DNA from: Asterella californica
Taxonomy: Eukaryota; Streptophyta; Marchantiopsida; Marchantiales; Aytoniaceae
Assembly (NCBI GenBank): GCA_036924285.1
Contig: JAYKYS010000010.1
Location: forward strand, 806,001-870,000
Direction: 5' to 3'
DNA: 64,000 nucleotides
Position numbers and translations under genes: made by a program. Below are positions 35,730-47,626 of the stretch, piece by piece. The notes beneath the pieces were generated by a model. That model saw nothing but the letters and a program-made list of their open reading frames with translations, was not told the origin of the DNA and made no database searches. Position 1 is the stretch's first letter. Each line of letters begins with the position of its first letter.

Positions 35730-36479
35730 CATTTTGCACCACTTATCTTTATCTCGTTTGATCCGGATCAGAATCAGCCCGTTGACGAGTGACGTATTTT
35801 CTTATCTAAGAATACATGGACATCTGACTGTGGAGAGTACGTGCATCACTCTGTGTCTCAGAACCAAAGACCACCCAAACCTCTTTCTGACCCCCAAGTA
35901 CACAATGAACCTATCCCACTGTGATATCCTCACGTTCTCTCTTCAATTTCTCTCTCACTCAACTAGATATAACGAACACGAGCAACATATTCCTACGATC
36001 ACCGCAAGTACTCTTGGTTTTGCTAGTCATCACTCCAGTCCACCACAAGAGAAATACCAGCATTCCTAACGAAAATGAGAACTAAGCACAACGCCCGCAC
36101 ACAAATCCAATCCAAACCTACTAGACATACAAATAGCCATGCGAGTATGGAGAAGATCCAATTACAGACAATACTGACGAAACCTCTCCATACTTATGAT
36201 TAAGTGCTTTGAAGCACTAGCAAAATCTCCAAGTCGATCTGTTTTCCAAAAAAATCTTAAATCTTGTGTCTTTCAAGACAAAGATCTCTCAACTTTACCT
36301 CATTGTCACTCCTCAACCATAGCTCTGAATGAGACGAAACCAAGGCCAATAAATAGAATGTAGAATAAGCTCTCTATTAAGGTATTACATGCAAAGATAT
36401 CATCTTTGAGTTGGAAATTATGCTTTTCCAAAGTTCGTTGTTTTTAAAGTATCCACAGAACTATACTCTGTTATTTTCG
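35730..36479. other. Non-coding or decayed sequence
   Basis: A plus open frame at 35686-36069 overlaps the methyltransferase fragment and has no domain. Nothing else was recognised before the minus-strand remnant at 36.5 kb. Confidence 0.35.
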
Positions 36480-36488
36480 CAGCTCTCG

Positions 36489-36975
36489 GCTTTTGTACTA
36501 GTCAACTGATAGCAACCTTTACATCCTCATAAACTTCATCTCCTCATCTCTCCAACAAGATATGACATGCACGAGTCCAAGTAGTATTGAGCTCACAATA
36601 TGACACCAAAGATGATGATATCTGAGGTATCGAAAACTCGACCAGTGGAGTGTAAAATGTCATAACTCTTTCCTCCTTGATGCTTTGAAGCTCAAATTCG
36701 TCCTCCACCTTCTTCAATGTTTCCTTAACAATTCCAAAAAGTTTCAGATCCGAGTCGAACTCAGATGTGACATTCATTCAATCTTCCTCTAAACCTCTCA
36801 TGATACACTTTTGATAGAACTTTGCTATCCAATATCGTTGAGTCCACGAGCATCCTCGTCTTTCAAGCTTTCCAACCATATCCAAAACCTCTCGAATAGA
36901 CCACTAGAAGTGTCTCTCTCAAAAACATGAAGAGAATTTGGTGGAAGATGATTGATCAAACTTTTGACCAATAAG
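36489..36975 (-). pseudogene. Unidentified broken coding region on the minus strand
   Basis: Reading the minus strand from about 36975, one frame gives SLINHLPPNSLHVFERD and GLFERFWIWLESLKDED. A frame change near 36836 leads to RYWIAKFYQKCIMRGLEED, a TGA, and then MNVTSEFDSDLKLFG through LNTTWTRACHILLER (36777-36544). Another TGA follows, then GDEVYEDVKVAIS and a stop near 36508. The composition and continuity across the breaks show it once coded for protein of at least 150 residues. I recognise no family. A transposon protein is likely given the neighbourhood. Confidence 0.45.
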
Positions 36976-36979
36976 GAAC

Positions 36980-37798
36980 AAGTTGACAAATGTTCTTATC
37001 TTTACTCACATGACCAACACACAAGGAGTGGGTTTTTATCATGATTACCATATGGGCACTCAAGATTTTTAATAAATAAATTTCAAACACGTGCCGTTGA
37101 CGATCGTTGACGATTCGAGCTCTAAATTGAACACTCGTTAGTCATGAAGCACATAGACACGATAACACGAAAGACAAAACTACACTCAATATAAGATCAG
37201 AATAACGACCTAAAACAATTGACAATAAACGGAACTACAAACATAATAGACGAGGCTATTATTTGATTGTAATAATCCTCTCCGAAAATCCTCACGATAA
37301 ACTCTTGATGTGTCACTTTAATCGATTATAATAATGTATATCGATCCAAGTGTTGAACAGAACTCTCGCTGGAAAGTTAAGATCCAACCGGAGATTCGTA
37401 CCACATTAGAGTAAGATGTATACCGTGAGATCTCAAAAAGCATCATAAGTGACTGTAGGAAGAATGATAAGACTCGAGGTAGCTATTACCGCAACCATAA
37501 ACGACTCTCCCCAATGAGCCATATAAACATTCGAAAGTGATCATGCGGTAGATAATGAAGCTTAATGATGAATGGACTCGCAAGTGAAAGATCAGAAGCA
37601 CGAAAGGGTCCTCTGTTCATGCTTGTCACTCTTATCGGCTCTCATCCAAGTGTTCACAACACTCACGACTACACTTGGATACTCTACACCCGATGTCCAA
37701 AGCTCCGCACACCTCTTTCATATACAACAAACTCGCATATGACGACAAGAGTACTAACCCTTATCTCCACTCAGCGGAGAGTACACGGATCGTCCATG
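36980..37798. other. Spacer between the broken gene and the first LTR
   Basis: No gene supported. The last part, from about 37565, is open in one frame into the LTR but has no domain. It probably belongs to the leader or flank of the minus-oriented retroelement whose LTR edge is at 37799. Confidence 0.35.
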
Positions 37799-39003
37799 TT
37801 ATCGTGTCAGATTTTGCGTGAAAGTTGTCTAAGAAAATGCAAAGTTCTTGGTTATAGAGATGTAGTGTGTCAAACAAAGACAAGATAGAGAGAAACAACC
37901 ACGAGAACAAGCGTTGCAAGGTATACCAACTCCTACTTTATATACACTCTCGATTCTTCTTCTATAAGAATGCAAAATAGAGAAACAAACCTGAGCGGTC
38001 TGTAATCTGCACCAACCTCTCTAAAACGAGCCCCTGAATCTCAACCCATACCCAAAACTATTGAAGCGTAGCTCAAAGCAAGAGAAACATCTCTTTGCTA
38101 ACAAAAAGAGCTGCACCAGTGTCACACGATTCAAACCCAAGTCCAAACAAAGTCCATGTACAAGCACTTAGCTAAAACTAGCTACCACAAGCTATACATA
38201 ACCAACTAGATTTCTAATGAACTCACAAGGACTAAAATCGTAGCGAAGGAACTGAAAAAGACCTATCTGAGAACTTCTTTCTTTCACCGAATAGTCTTCG
38301 GTTGTCGATAAGACCTTCCTTCCTGACTCTGCTGGCCTCAAGAACTCCCAAATTTGACTCTCGACAGCTGAGATATTGTCGATTTTTGATTGTAAATGAC
38401 CGAATCTCTAAAAACTCCTTCTTGCGGCTTAAAATCACGTACACCTGCAAAATGGACCACCTGATCTGAGATCCGTCTTCTCCGGTAGGTTGATCTAGCT
38501 ACCATGAAGCCATTTGGAGTTCCCCTCGCAGAACCACGCAAGAAATTTGATCGCAAGAAGTAAAAAATTAACGTAAATCGACTCTCTATGGCTCAAACTC
38601 GCTCACCACACCCAAACCAACAATCAAATCCACATACCATCTTCTCATATGCGTAGGTGAAGATTCCATGATCGCGTAGGCACCAAGAACGAAGAGCTTG
38701 ACTCATTGATCGCGAAGAACAATCCAACTTCAGGTCGTATGCAACAAAAAATTGACGTAAGCGCTTCCCTACGAGCCAATTTCACCCAGAACTCCCAAAT
38801 CGTCCAATGAAATTTTGTATCGTCTTCAATTTCTTGAAGAACTCGATTCTGATCCCAATGGATCTAAGGACAACAAGTTTGGACTTCAAAACGACCGGAA
38901 CGGTCCAACTCTCCTTCACATGTCAATGAAGCACTCCAAACTCTTTTCCTCTGTCTCAATTTCTCCTAGAACACACTCCTCGATCCGGCTCTTCAGGAAC
39001 TGT
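37799..39003 (-). mobile_element. Ty3 LTR family A, 3' portion, antisense
   Basis: Begins TATCGTGTCAGATTTTGCG, the reverse complement of the LTR end seen at 42227, and stays homologous in reverse to 42227-41034, including the region around the LTR TATA box (here near 37937-37944). It stops at CTTCAGGAAC (39000), where the intact LTR would continue CGTCTTAACC. The next bases are instead the start of a sense-oriented LTR. The missing half in mirrored form ends at 47625. Confidence 0.75.
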
Positions 39004-39676
39004 TGTCGTGTCGTGGACCGGCTCCTACCTGAAATTCAGACTTCGATGCTTGTCACTCCAAAGTCACTCATGAGAAAGCAAGCTAGGCCTCAGCTTACGG
39101 ACTTTTGGCACCATTTCGGATCTCCACTTTCATCGCATCAGTGGATAGAGTTCCTTGTCAACTTTTCATAGGCACCTTGTCTACTCGTTTGGACGCCTAG
39201 TGGAGAAGTTACAGGACTCGAAAGATGGAGAAAACAAGTTAGGTCCTAGCTTACGAGCTTTTGGCACCATTTCGGATCTCCACTTTCATCGCATTAGTGG
39301 ATAAAGCTCCTTGTCAGCTTTTCATAGGCAATTTGTCTACTTCGTTTGGACGCCTAGTGGAGAAGTTACAGGACTCGAAAGATGGAGAAAACAAGCTAAG
39401 CCCTAGCTTACGAGCTTTTGGCACAACTTCGGATCTTCACTTTCATCGCATCAATGGATAGAGCTCTTTGTCAACACTTCATAGACACTTCTTCTACTTC
39501 GTTTGGACGCATAGTGGAGGAGTTACAAGACTCAAAAGATAGGTAAAATAAGCTAGGCCTCAGCTTACGGGCTTTTGGCACAATTTCGGATCTTCACTTT
39601 CATCGCATCAATGGGTAGAGCTCATTGTCAGTTTCTCATAAGCACCTTGTTTACTTCGTTTAGACGTCTAGTGAAC
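39004..39676 (+). mobile_element. Ty3 LTR family A, 5' portion, with 157-bp tandem array
   Basis: Starts TGTCGTGTCGTGGACCGG as at 47155. It contains four units with a period of 156-157 bp, recognisable by GGCACNAYTTCGGATC at 39107, 39263, 39420 and 39577, and by GGACGCCTAGTGGAGAAGTT. After the last unit the sequence switches at about 39670 to integrase coding DNA, so the rest of this LTR is lost. Confidence 0.8.
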
Positions 39677-40132
39677 AATCTGACTAGGGAAGAGCTTCTT
39701 ACTATTCGAGTTAGGTAGTTAGAGAGAAGATCTGAGGATATCCAAGCTGCTTTGGATAGGCTGCGAGAAGCACAGTTGAAAAACAAGGTCAGATTTGATC
39801 AGCGATATCGTTTGAGACCTAGAGAAATCAAGGAAGGTGATTGGGTGTTAGTCTATGACAACAGTCTAGACAACCTACATAATGCACTCCGGAAGTTTTC
39901 CAGACGATGGTTTGGTTCGTATGAGGTGAAGAAAGTTCATGACAACGCAACTTACGCCCTTCACGAGCTGGACGGAATGAGCTTGAAGGTACCAGTGGCA
40001 GGTAAATGTGTCAAGATTTTCAAAAAAAGAGATGAGGCGGTCGATCTAGCAGATATCTTGATAGAGTTTCGGTTTGAGAATGAGGACTATGCAAAAAAGC
40101 TTGAAGATGAGGTTGTCTACGATGAGAAGTAG
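39677..40132 (+). pseudogene. Ty3 integrase C-terminal fragment
   Basis: In frame from 39677 it reads NLTREELLTIRVR, a TAG at 39716-39718, then LERRSEDIQAALDRLREAQL, KNKVRFDQRYRLRPREIKEG, DWVLVYDNSLDN, RKFSRRWFGSYEV, DNATYALHELDG and VPVAGKCVKIFKKRDEA, ending at TAG 40130-40132. This is the SH3-like C-terminal part of Ty3 integrase (the GPY-type module, here WFGSYEV). The HHCC zinc domain and DDE core are absent, so it is the 3' end of a pol gene cut by deletion. A polypurine tract and the 3' LTR follow as expected. Confidence 0.85.
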
Positions 40133-40201
40133 GACGACAAGAAGAGATACGTGTCGGTCCACTCCTTGGGTGGTATCTCTGGTGCATACTAGAGGATGCA
40201 C

Positions 40202-40224
40202 AGGTTTAGAGGGGGTGGATACCG
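40202..40224 (+). promoter_or_regulatory. Polypurine tract before the 3' LTR
   Basis: CAGGTTTAGAGGGGGTGGAT directly precedes the LTR start TGTCATGGATCG. In LTR retrotransposons such a tract primes plus-strand DNA synthesis. The same GATGCACAGGTTTAGAG phrase precedes the LTR at 47155. Confidence 0.75.
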
Positions 40225-42227
40225 TGTCATGGATCGTCTTCTATTCTGATGTTTATCATTATCGTTCGAAAGACGCTCACATGTCTCGAAAGATGGATAA
40301 AACAAGCTAGGCTCCAGCTTACGGACTTTTGGCACAACTTCGGATCTTCATTTTCATTACCTCGATGGGTAGAGTTCGCTGTCAGCTTCCCATGGACACT
40401 TTGTCTACTTCATTTGGACGCCTAGTGGAGAAGTTACAGGACTCAAAAGATGGATAAAACAAGCTAGGCCTTAGCTTACGGACTTTTGGCACAACTTCGG
40501 ATCTTCATTTTCATTACATCGATGGGTAGAGCTCTTTGTAAGCTTTCCATAGGCACTTTGTCTACTTCAGTTGGACGTCTAGTGGAGAAGTTACGAGACT
40601 CGAAAGATCGATAAAACAAGCTAGGCTCCAGCTTGCAGACTTTTGGCACGACTTCGGATCTTCAATTTCATCGCATCAATCGGTAGAGCTTGTTGTCAGC
40701 TTTCCATAGACACTTCGTCTACTTCATTTGGACGCCTAGTGGAGAAGTTACGAGACTCAGAAGAAGAGAAAATCAAGCTAAGTCTTATTTTACTTTTGCT
40801 CATTGGGTATTTGTAGCTTCAAGCGTTATACTGAGGACGCAAGGGGCTTGCTTCCTCATTATTGGAAAGAATTTGTACGTATTGTGATTGACGTAAGGGG
40901 GCAGCTTAAGGAACTAGCTTGCACCTGCGACTTGTCAGCGGACGGTTCAGGAGATTTGGAGGTCCAATGCAAACACGCAAGGCATCGTTGAGTTCAGATC
41001 TGTGCAAGCTACGTGTTGGTTAAGACGGTTCGTGAAGAGGTGGATTGGGGAGCGTGTACTGAGAGAAATAGAGACACAGGAAGAGGATTTGGAGCACTTC
41101 AGTTATCTGTGAAGGAGTTGGACCGTTCGGATCGTTCCGGAGTCCAACTTGCTGTCCTTGGATCCATCAAGATCAGAACACCGAGTTCTACAAGAAACTG
41201 AAGACGATACGAACTTTCATCTGACGATTTGAGAGTTCTGGGTGATATTGGCTCGCAGGTAGCGCTTACGTCAGATTTTTATCCACCTGCGACCTGAAGT
41301 TGGGTTGTTCTTCGTCATCAGTGAGTCAAGCTCTTTGTTCTTGGTGTCTATACGATCAAAGAGTCTTCACCTACGCACAGGAGAAGACCGTGTGTGGATT
41401 GGATTGTTGGTTTGGGTGTGGTGAGCGATTTTGAGCCGCAGGGAGTCGACTTACGTCAATTTTTTGCAACCTGCGACCAAATTTCTTGCGTGGTTTTGCA
41501 AAGAGAACTCTAAACGGCTTGTTCGGAGTCTCATTGGATTCAGGATAGCTTGATATATCTATCAGGGATGACGGAGATCAGATCAGACGATCCGTTTGGA
41601 CAGTGTGTGCGGTTTTAAGCCACGGGAAGGAGTTTTTGAAGGTTCGATCACCTGCGACCGCAAATCGACAGCTGTCGAGAGTTGGATCTGAAGGTTTCTT
41701 GGACCAACAGAATCAGGGAAGAAGACCCTATCGACATCTAAAGATTGTTTGATGAAAGGAGAAAGTTCTCAGATAGACATATTTCGTTTCCTTCGCTATG
41801 GTTTTCGTTCTTTGGAGTTCGTTAGAGATCTAGTTGGTCATGTACAGCTTGTGGTAGCTAGCTTTAGCTGAGAGCTTGTACATGAACGTTGTTTGGACTT
41901 GGGTTTGAATCGTGTGATACAAGTGCAGCTCTGTTTGTTAGCAAAGAGATGTTTTCCTTACTTTGAGCTACGCTTCAATAGTTTTGGGTCTGGGTTGAGA
42001 TTCAGGGACTCGTTGTAGAGGGTTTTGAAGCAGAGTACAGATCGCTCTGGCCTGTTTTCCAGTCTTGTGTTCTTAAGCAATGTATATGCATTGAGAGTTG
42101 GTATATATAGCGACGTTCACTTTCATGCTTGTGTTTTTCTTTCTTGTCTCTGTTTAGCACACTACATCTCCAGAGCCAAAAACCTCACATTTTCCTGGAT
42201 ATCTTTCACGCAAAATCCGACACGACA
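40225..42227 (+). mobile_element. Complete LTR of Ty3 family A (about 2.0 kb)
   Basis: Starts TGTCATGG after a polypurine tract and ends ACACGACA at 42227. Other copies begin TGTCGTGT, so the ideal ends are 8-bp inverted repeats. The 5' third holds 157-bp tandem units (GGCACNACTTCGGATC at 40331, 40488 and 40645). TATATATA at 42102-42109 is a good TATA box, so the R region should start about 30 bases later. The unique middle (40800-41300) contains GACGCAAGGGGCTTGCTT and GACGTAAGGGGGCAGCTTA blocks that recur at 47.4 kb. Confidence 0.8.
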
Positions 42228-42490
42228 GCGTGAACTCATTCCAATCATCAGAATTGAAAGTCATCAAACCAGATTTCCAACTATGTACAGTATAGCTATT
42301 CTCAGAATCTTGAGCAAACTCCTCGTCAGCCTCATGTGATCTCACAGGTTGCTCAAGCGAGATCATAGTAGCAATAGATCCATCACTCTTGTTATCCCGT
42401 CCTACAAGAGTGGTTTCTAAAAACCTTTACTCTTATAGATAAGAGAATCTCTCAAAGTTTGTCGGTTTCGTTCGTGGTTCGTACGAACGA

Positions 42491-44752
42491 TCAGAAACTA
42501 CACAGAACGTCTATCATCTGGACTACGGATCCTACATAGTGAGATCCGTCATCCATCACCTTGGTCTCCATTCGAACTGCAGTAATATAAAGCTGACCAA
42601 GAATCACAAGATATGAAGCTGAAGACTGCACAAAGAAGTGTTGATCTACCTCCACATCACTTAACTTCACCCTCACGTTAAGACAAGCACCATACAACTC
42701 ACCCTTCTGGTTGTTTGCAGCACGTAACACCCAACTATGGTTCAGTTCGATAGACCATTGACCTCCCTCGTACACCTCCCGTGACACGATGTTGATCTCA
42801 TAACCGTGATCAACCAAAGCAGCAACAGGTTCACACAAACTTCCAAGGCGAACTCGTGTAGCAATTGTAGCACGAGCCCAATGCCTCTTCCTGAAATCAC
42901 TATTAGTAGCTGGACTCTCGTCGTCAGCTTCTTCATCATCGAACTCAATAGTGTTGGTATCAGCAACTAACGCTTCTTGCTAATATCTCGTGTCATCAGC
43001 TTCTTGAAAATGCACCTTTTCGAACTCTGCATCATTCAGAGAAGCTCTCATTGCATCTATCATCTGACTTTCTACTTGCTCGGACATCATCTGTTTCTTT
43101 CGCTTGATGATGTCGATGATCAGTTCTTGAAACTCCCTCTTCGCAATACCAAGAACCTCCCGAAGAAAAAACTCAATTTGCGTGTCAAGTATTCTCAGCT
43201 CCAAGATGCTCTTGAGATCAGTTGAAGTTTCTATGTCTGCTCCCAATTGTAAGCCGGTCCCTTCTCTTCTCTTGGACAGTAAACCGTCTACCAGCAATCG
43301 TTGGCTCCTGTTGGGATCTCTGCACGTCCTCCATTGTGACCCTACGGATAGTCTCTGCTCCTCTCTTCAGTATTTCAGAAAGAACTTGAGCATTTTTCTT
43401 CTCAGTAGTCATATGTAGCAGCGTAGGACTAGAAGAAACCTCAATATGTCCAGCGTATACATTAGAATTTACCGGTGGTGTCATCAACGCATTCACAATT
43501 GCAGCCGTGGCAATCTGAGGTAGACTTCTCATGCCTCGTCGTCCAAATTACGTGTTCAGCGGCTCTCCAGTCGAAAAAAAGTGCAGCCTACCGTTCTGAT
43601 AGCGAACCACACCATCTTGCAAAGCAGTTGTAAGCTCTTGACAGTCTTCTTGAAAATGATCAAGATTGTCACATCAGATACATCTACGAACAGGAGCACC
43701 TCCTGGACGTGCAGCAGCAGACGCCGATGGCTGCTCTCTCTGCAGGCCAGCTAGCTCCATCTTCTGTTCTCGCATTTGCCGAATCAGGTCTTCGATCTGA
43801 TTCTGTTGTCCATGGTTCTCCGCATGTCTTCGAATAGATGCCTTTTGTGCAAGAACTGGCACAACTGGCATCAAAGGAATTGCAGCCGAGACAGCAAGTC
43901 TGGGAGCAGGAGCCGGAGGTTGTTGTACTTGAGGAGCAGCGCGAGGTTAAGAGGTCACTTCTACAAGCGGACGTCCTCCCACGACCACTCTTCCACGCCT
44001 TTGTCTTGTTAGTACAGCAACAACATCCTCGACTCTCTCCCAATCAACAGTAACTCCTTCTTCAGTAGATCGATCAGCCAACATGAAGCATAATTGATCT
44101 GTAGTAGCATCATCGGTAGCATGCAGGAAAAGCTCTATTCTCTTAGCATCTGAGATTATTCGTTCTAGAGTTGAAAGTTGTCAATATCTCCGATCAAACT
44201 CTCTCAACAACTCATTCAGGCTCATCATACGACCAGGTTGCTGCTCAACCCAGTCTAGAAACGTTCTCCTAGTAACTCTCTCTGAATTCTCTTCAAGAAA
44301 CTCCTCTCGAAGAGATCGCTGAAAACTCATCTAGACACCTAGATTTCTTCTCTGTACATCTCTAACTTGGTTCCGCAACTCAGAGATTACAGGTAACTCA
44401 AAATTGATTATCATCTCTATATCAGTAACTCTAACCAGTTCCATCTCTCCTCTGTATTCACGCAGATATCTAGAAATATCTCTACTTTCAAACCTTCCAC
44501 ATCGATTCACAATAGCTTGCAAAGCCTTGATGGATTTTAACTCAGCCCTTCCTTTGGATGCTGTTGGACCAGAGCTGCAAGCGTTTTCAGAATCTTAACT
44601 GTATCGAGACCAGATGCAGATGTCGTTGCGGTCATAGGTGCTACAAAAGGTGCTGTAGTAGACGATGCAGCAGCCATAGAGATAGCAGTAACAACACTTC
44701 CGTTCTTTTGATCCATCTTCTTCTTCGTCTTAGAACTCAACCTCACGGTCAA
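42491..44752 (-). pseudogene. Ty3 gag-protease polyprotein, multiply broken
   Basis: Reading leftwards from ATG at 44750-44752: a Gag start with an Ala/Ser/Thr-rich stretch; a capsid part at 44522-44331 (CGRFESRDISRYLREY); a Gln-rich region at 43874-43674; then a zinc knuckle C-I-stop-C-DNLDHFQED-C in which a TGA replaces the usual Trp; then GRRFTVQEKRRDRLTIG (43532-43218) and, after a shift, GADIETSTDLKSILELRI (to 42980). Last comes the aspartic protease at 42838-42491: VAALVDHGYEINIVSREVYE (active-site D-H-G), then LRAANNQKGELYGAC, FFVQSSASYLVILGQLYI. Several frameshifts and stops make it inactive. The 5' LTR of this element is family B at 44785. Confidence 0.85.
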
Positions 44753-44784
44753 TCATCCCAAGAGTTCTCAGTGGAAGCACCAGA
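44753..44784 (-). promoter_or_regulatory. Probable primer-binding-site region of the minus Ty3 element
   Basis: On the minus strand the LTR end CCACGACA (44785) is followed by TCTGGTGCTTCCACTGAGAA and then the gag start at 44752. A tRNA-primed binding site is expected just here. TGGTGCTTCCACTGAG resembles other Ty3 PBS sequences, but I did not assign the tRNA. Confidence 0.45.
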
Positions 44785-46067
44785 TGTCGTGGTGAGAGTT
44801 TTTTTGGGAAGGACGGAACCTTCTAGCTGTGATATGATCGTGAAGGTTGTGATACAACTACTCAGAGAAGCACTGGACTTCTGGCTGTGGTTGCTTACTA
44901 CAGAGGTAAGCTTCAAGTCATACATGGCACTATAAACACTCACACAGGTCGATTTGATCCTCTAGAATGTTCAGAAAAATGAAAATCAAGTCGATCTAAC
45001 AGTAATACGGTCAGACGGTGAACTTTAACAGTCAAGAATAAGAAACATATGATGACTTAGTCTTCAAAACTTCTTCTACAAGTAAATGAGGCCCTACTGA
45101 ACACACATACGAAGTTTCAGTCTGAGATCAAATTTGAGCATCGAGATATGGTAGAAACGTTCTAAGCAAAGAAATTACGACAATTTAAGATACCCAGACA
45201 GCTATTTTGACCTAGATCAGAGAATTGGCTCAATAACTTTTGATGATTCTTACAAGATTTGGAGCCTACAGCATGCTGAACATCTCTTTGAAATTTGACC
45301 TCCTGAGTGTACACAGTTCTCCAGATCTCGATCTCTGAAGTTGCTGCTCTAGATTGAGAGCTTTTCAGACCCCTTCTGCTTCAGCGGTCACCTTGAATTA
45401 CTCACTTACTCAATTGACATGAAAATTTGTGGATAGTCGTAGCCCTGCTGACAGTGAACACGACCACAAAGGTTTGAAGCGATTGTCTCAATTCTGCTGC
45501 GATTGACACCGAAAACCCCAAAATCAACAAAAGTGATGCAATTCTAATGTAGTCTGGACTTCAATCTGCCATAACTCCTTCTTTATTGCTCCAAATCGAT
45601 CAAGAATTGGACTGACAGCGAGTGGTACGACGAGCCCTATCCTCACGTGTTCTCAGATTTCAGAATGTCCTTACTAATTGCTCGAACTCCTCTTTAGACC
45701 TCTACTTCTAAGTTTAGTATTTTACTAAAAATAAAAATGAACCAATGGGAGTTCATAGCTTCACTTCCCTGTCCTTTTGTGCCTCAAACCACGTGGTGAC
45801 TTCATTTCACACATAGGTTACCACGTCAAGCCCCTAAAGTGCCAGCGTAAACTTTAAACTACATGCGAAGACATGTAAAACGACACGTAATCCCGAAAGA
45901 TAACTTAAACAAGCTAGAAAGCATGCTTGGACGACATGTAAGTACAACCCATGAGCTTAATCTCTATCAACATGGTAAACAACCTACTAGGACTCAAAAT
46001 ATATAACATCCTCCAGAATCGACTTTTCTGAGGTCCTAACTTCACTCAAAGAGACTAACTCCTAACA
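44785..46067 (-). mobile_element. LTR family B, minus orientation (about 1.28 kb)
   Basis: On the plus strand it runs from TGTCGTGGTGAGAG to CCTAACA; on the minus strand it therefore starts TGTTAGG and ends CCACGACA, followed by the primer site and gag. The first 530 bases match 59782-60310 closely. Phrases like CTGCCATAACTCCTTC and CATATGATGRCYTAGTC are typical of LTR DNA. The right edge was placed by the TG..CA rule, and no second full copy confirms it. Confidence 0.55.
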
Positions 46068-47154
46068 GAGAGGTGAATTATTTACTGACAACGTGGATCC
46101 AAGTGAGCTCAAGTTGGATACTGCATCCACGATGCAGAGCGAGAAGAAGAGACAAGAAGAGACTTCTTCAGAGAAGCAAGCTGGAGAGGATAAGGTTCAA
46201 CATGAAACTATTATTTTTGAACTGGCAATGGAGGACGATCCTTCACAACGGAAGAGATCGTTGGGATGCAAACAATGGACATATGGATGATCTGGTTGCA
46301 TGCAAACAACAACCAGATATTGGGATGATGATGATGGATGCGAAGAGAGGTTGGGAGGAGCGCATTCAAGATGTCAAGGTTGGGTTCATATCACATGAGG
46401 TCTTGGGTGTGATTACAAGAGAAGATGATGTTGTCTCGTCCTTGATGATGTCAACATTGACATCATCATCATCATCTCGGTATATCGTTCGTCCTTGACG
46501 AACGACATACTGAGGTTGAAGGAGAGTGGACAAATGCTCTCGAGGTTACGGATATAGGAGATGGATAAGGACGGCTTACAGAGGAGAAGTCATTGCTGGA
46601 GGTGATTAAGGTTGAGAGAATGATGCTTGGGAGGTTGTAAAGGTTCTAAGAAGAAGAGATCAAGAAGGATGATGGTTGAGGAGGATACCATTGTACAGCG
46701 AGACAATGATAGTGCGAATGAGGATTTGCTTGCAGCAATGTGGTTCTTATTTTTCAGAAAATAAAAAATAGGAGATGGATACGAAGGATGACATGTACAA
46801 GTTTGAGGTTGAGGGTTACAATCAAGATATATGGTGATGATTGGGATGATTGATGATGTCTACTATGACACTAGAGTCATAAATCTTGATGGTGAGGTTC
46901 TACTAGGTGGATGGAACACATTTCTATGATATGATGGTTTACTCCTTCTATGTCTTCAAACACATATTGAAAGATGTGTAGATTTAGAGGGGGAGATTGG
47001 ATGGAAGGTTGAAGAAGAGCGTCGAACATGGAGTTACAACTTCAAGATGACGATCAAGTTGCGACCTTGAGGATGAGGTCGACTAAGATGAGAATGAGTG
47101 TGCGTGACCCTCTCTAAACCTGTGCGGAGGATGCACAGGTTTAGAGAGGGTTGA
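46068..47154 (+). pseudogene. Internal remnant of an LTR element ending at a polypurine tract
   Basis: The frame from 46093 reads DPSELKLDTASTMQSEKKRQ and stays open to 46290; the overlapping frame 46073-46498 has no domain. The rest is rich in GAT/GAG words with frequent stops. Two polypurine-tract-like words occur, at about 46980-47000 and 47131-47152, the latter just before an LTR start. The content is presumably the eroded 3' end of a gag-pol region, but I cannot assign a protein. Confidence 0.35.
47107..47151. repeat. Perfect 19-bp palindrome at the polypurine tract
   Basis: ACCCTCTCTAAACCTGTGC (47107-47125) and GCACAGGTTTAGAGAGGGT (47133-47151) are exact inverted copies over a seven-base loop. 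The right arm is the polypurine tract of the LTR that follows at 47155. Confidence 0.9.
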
Positions 47155-47625
47155 TGTCATGTCGTGGACGGACTTCTATCTGAAAATCAACTTTCGACCG
47201 TTATCGCTCCAAAGACGCTCGTAGGACTAAAGACGGGCTTTTTACACAACTTTAGATCTTCATTTTCATTACATCAACAAGTAGAGCTCATTGTCAACTT
47301 TCCATGGGCACTTCTTCTACTTCATCTGTACGCCTAGTGGTAAAGTCACGAGAATCGGAAGATGAGAAAATCAAGCTAGGTTCTAGCTTACTATTGCTGA
47401 TTGGGTATTTGTGGTTCCTTGCACTATACTAAGGACGCAAGGGGCCTGCTTGTTCATTATTTGTGAAAACTTTCACGTATAGCGACTGACGTAAGGGGTC
47501 AGCTTAAGGGGTTAGCTTGCACTTGTGACATGCCGACAAACGGTTCGGGAGATATGGAGATCCAATGCAAACGAGTAAGGCATCATTGGGTTCATATCTG
47601 TGCAGGCTACGCATTGGTTAAGACG
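47155..47625 (+). mobile_element. Ty3 LTR family A, 5' portion only
   Basis: Starts TGTCATGTCGTGGACGG after the polypurine tract. It keeps one decayed 157-bp unit and the unique blocks GACGCAAGGGGCCTGCTT and GGCATCATTGGGTTCA, and ends at GGTTAAGACG. The intact copy continues GTTCGTGAAG at 41034, but here the next bases are the antisense LTR terminus. Confidence 0.8.
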
Positions 47626-47626
47626 A

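Noticed and set aside
39100..40800. Regularly spaced repeats considered as a CRISPR-like array
   Set aside because: The units are head-to-tail 157-bp repeats with no unique spacers, inside an LTR of a eukaryotic retroelement.
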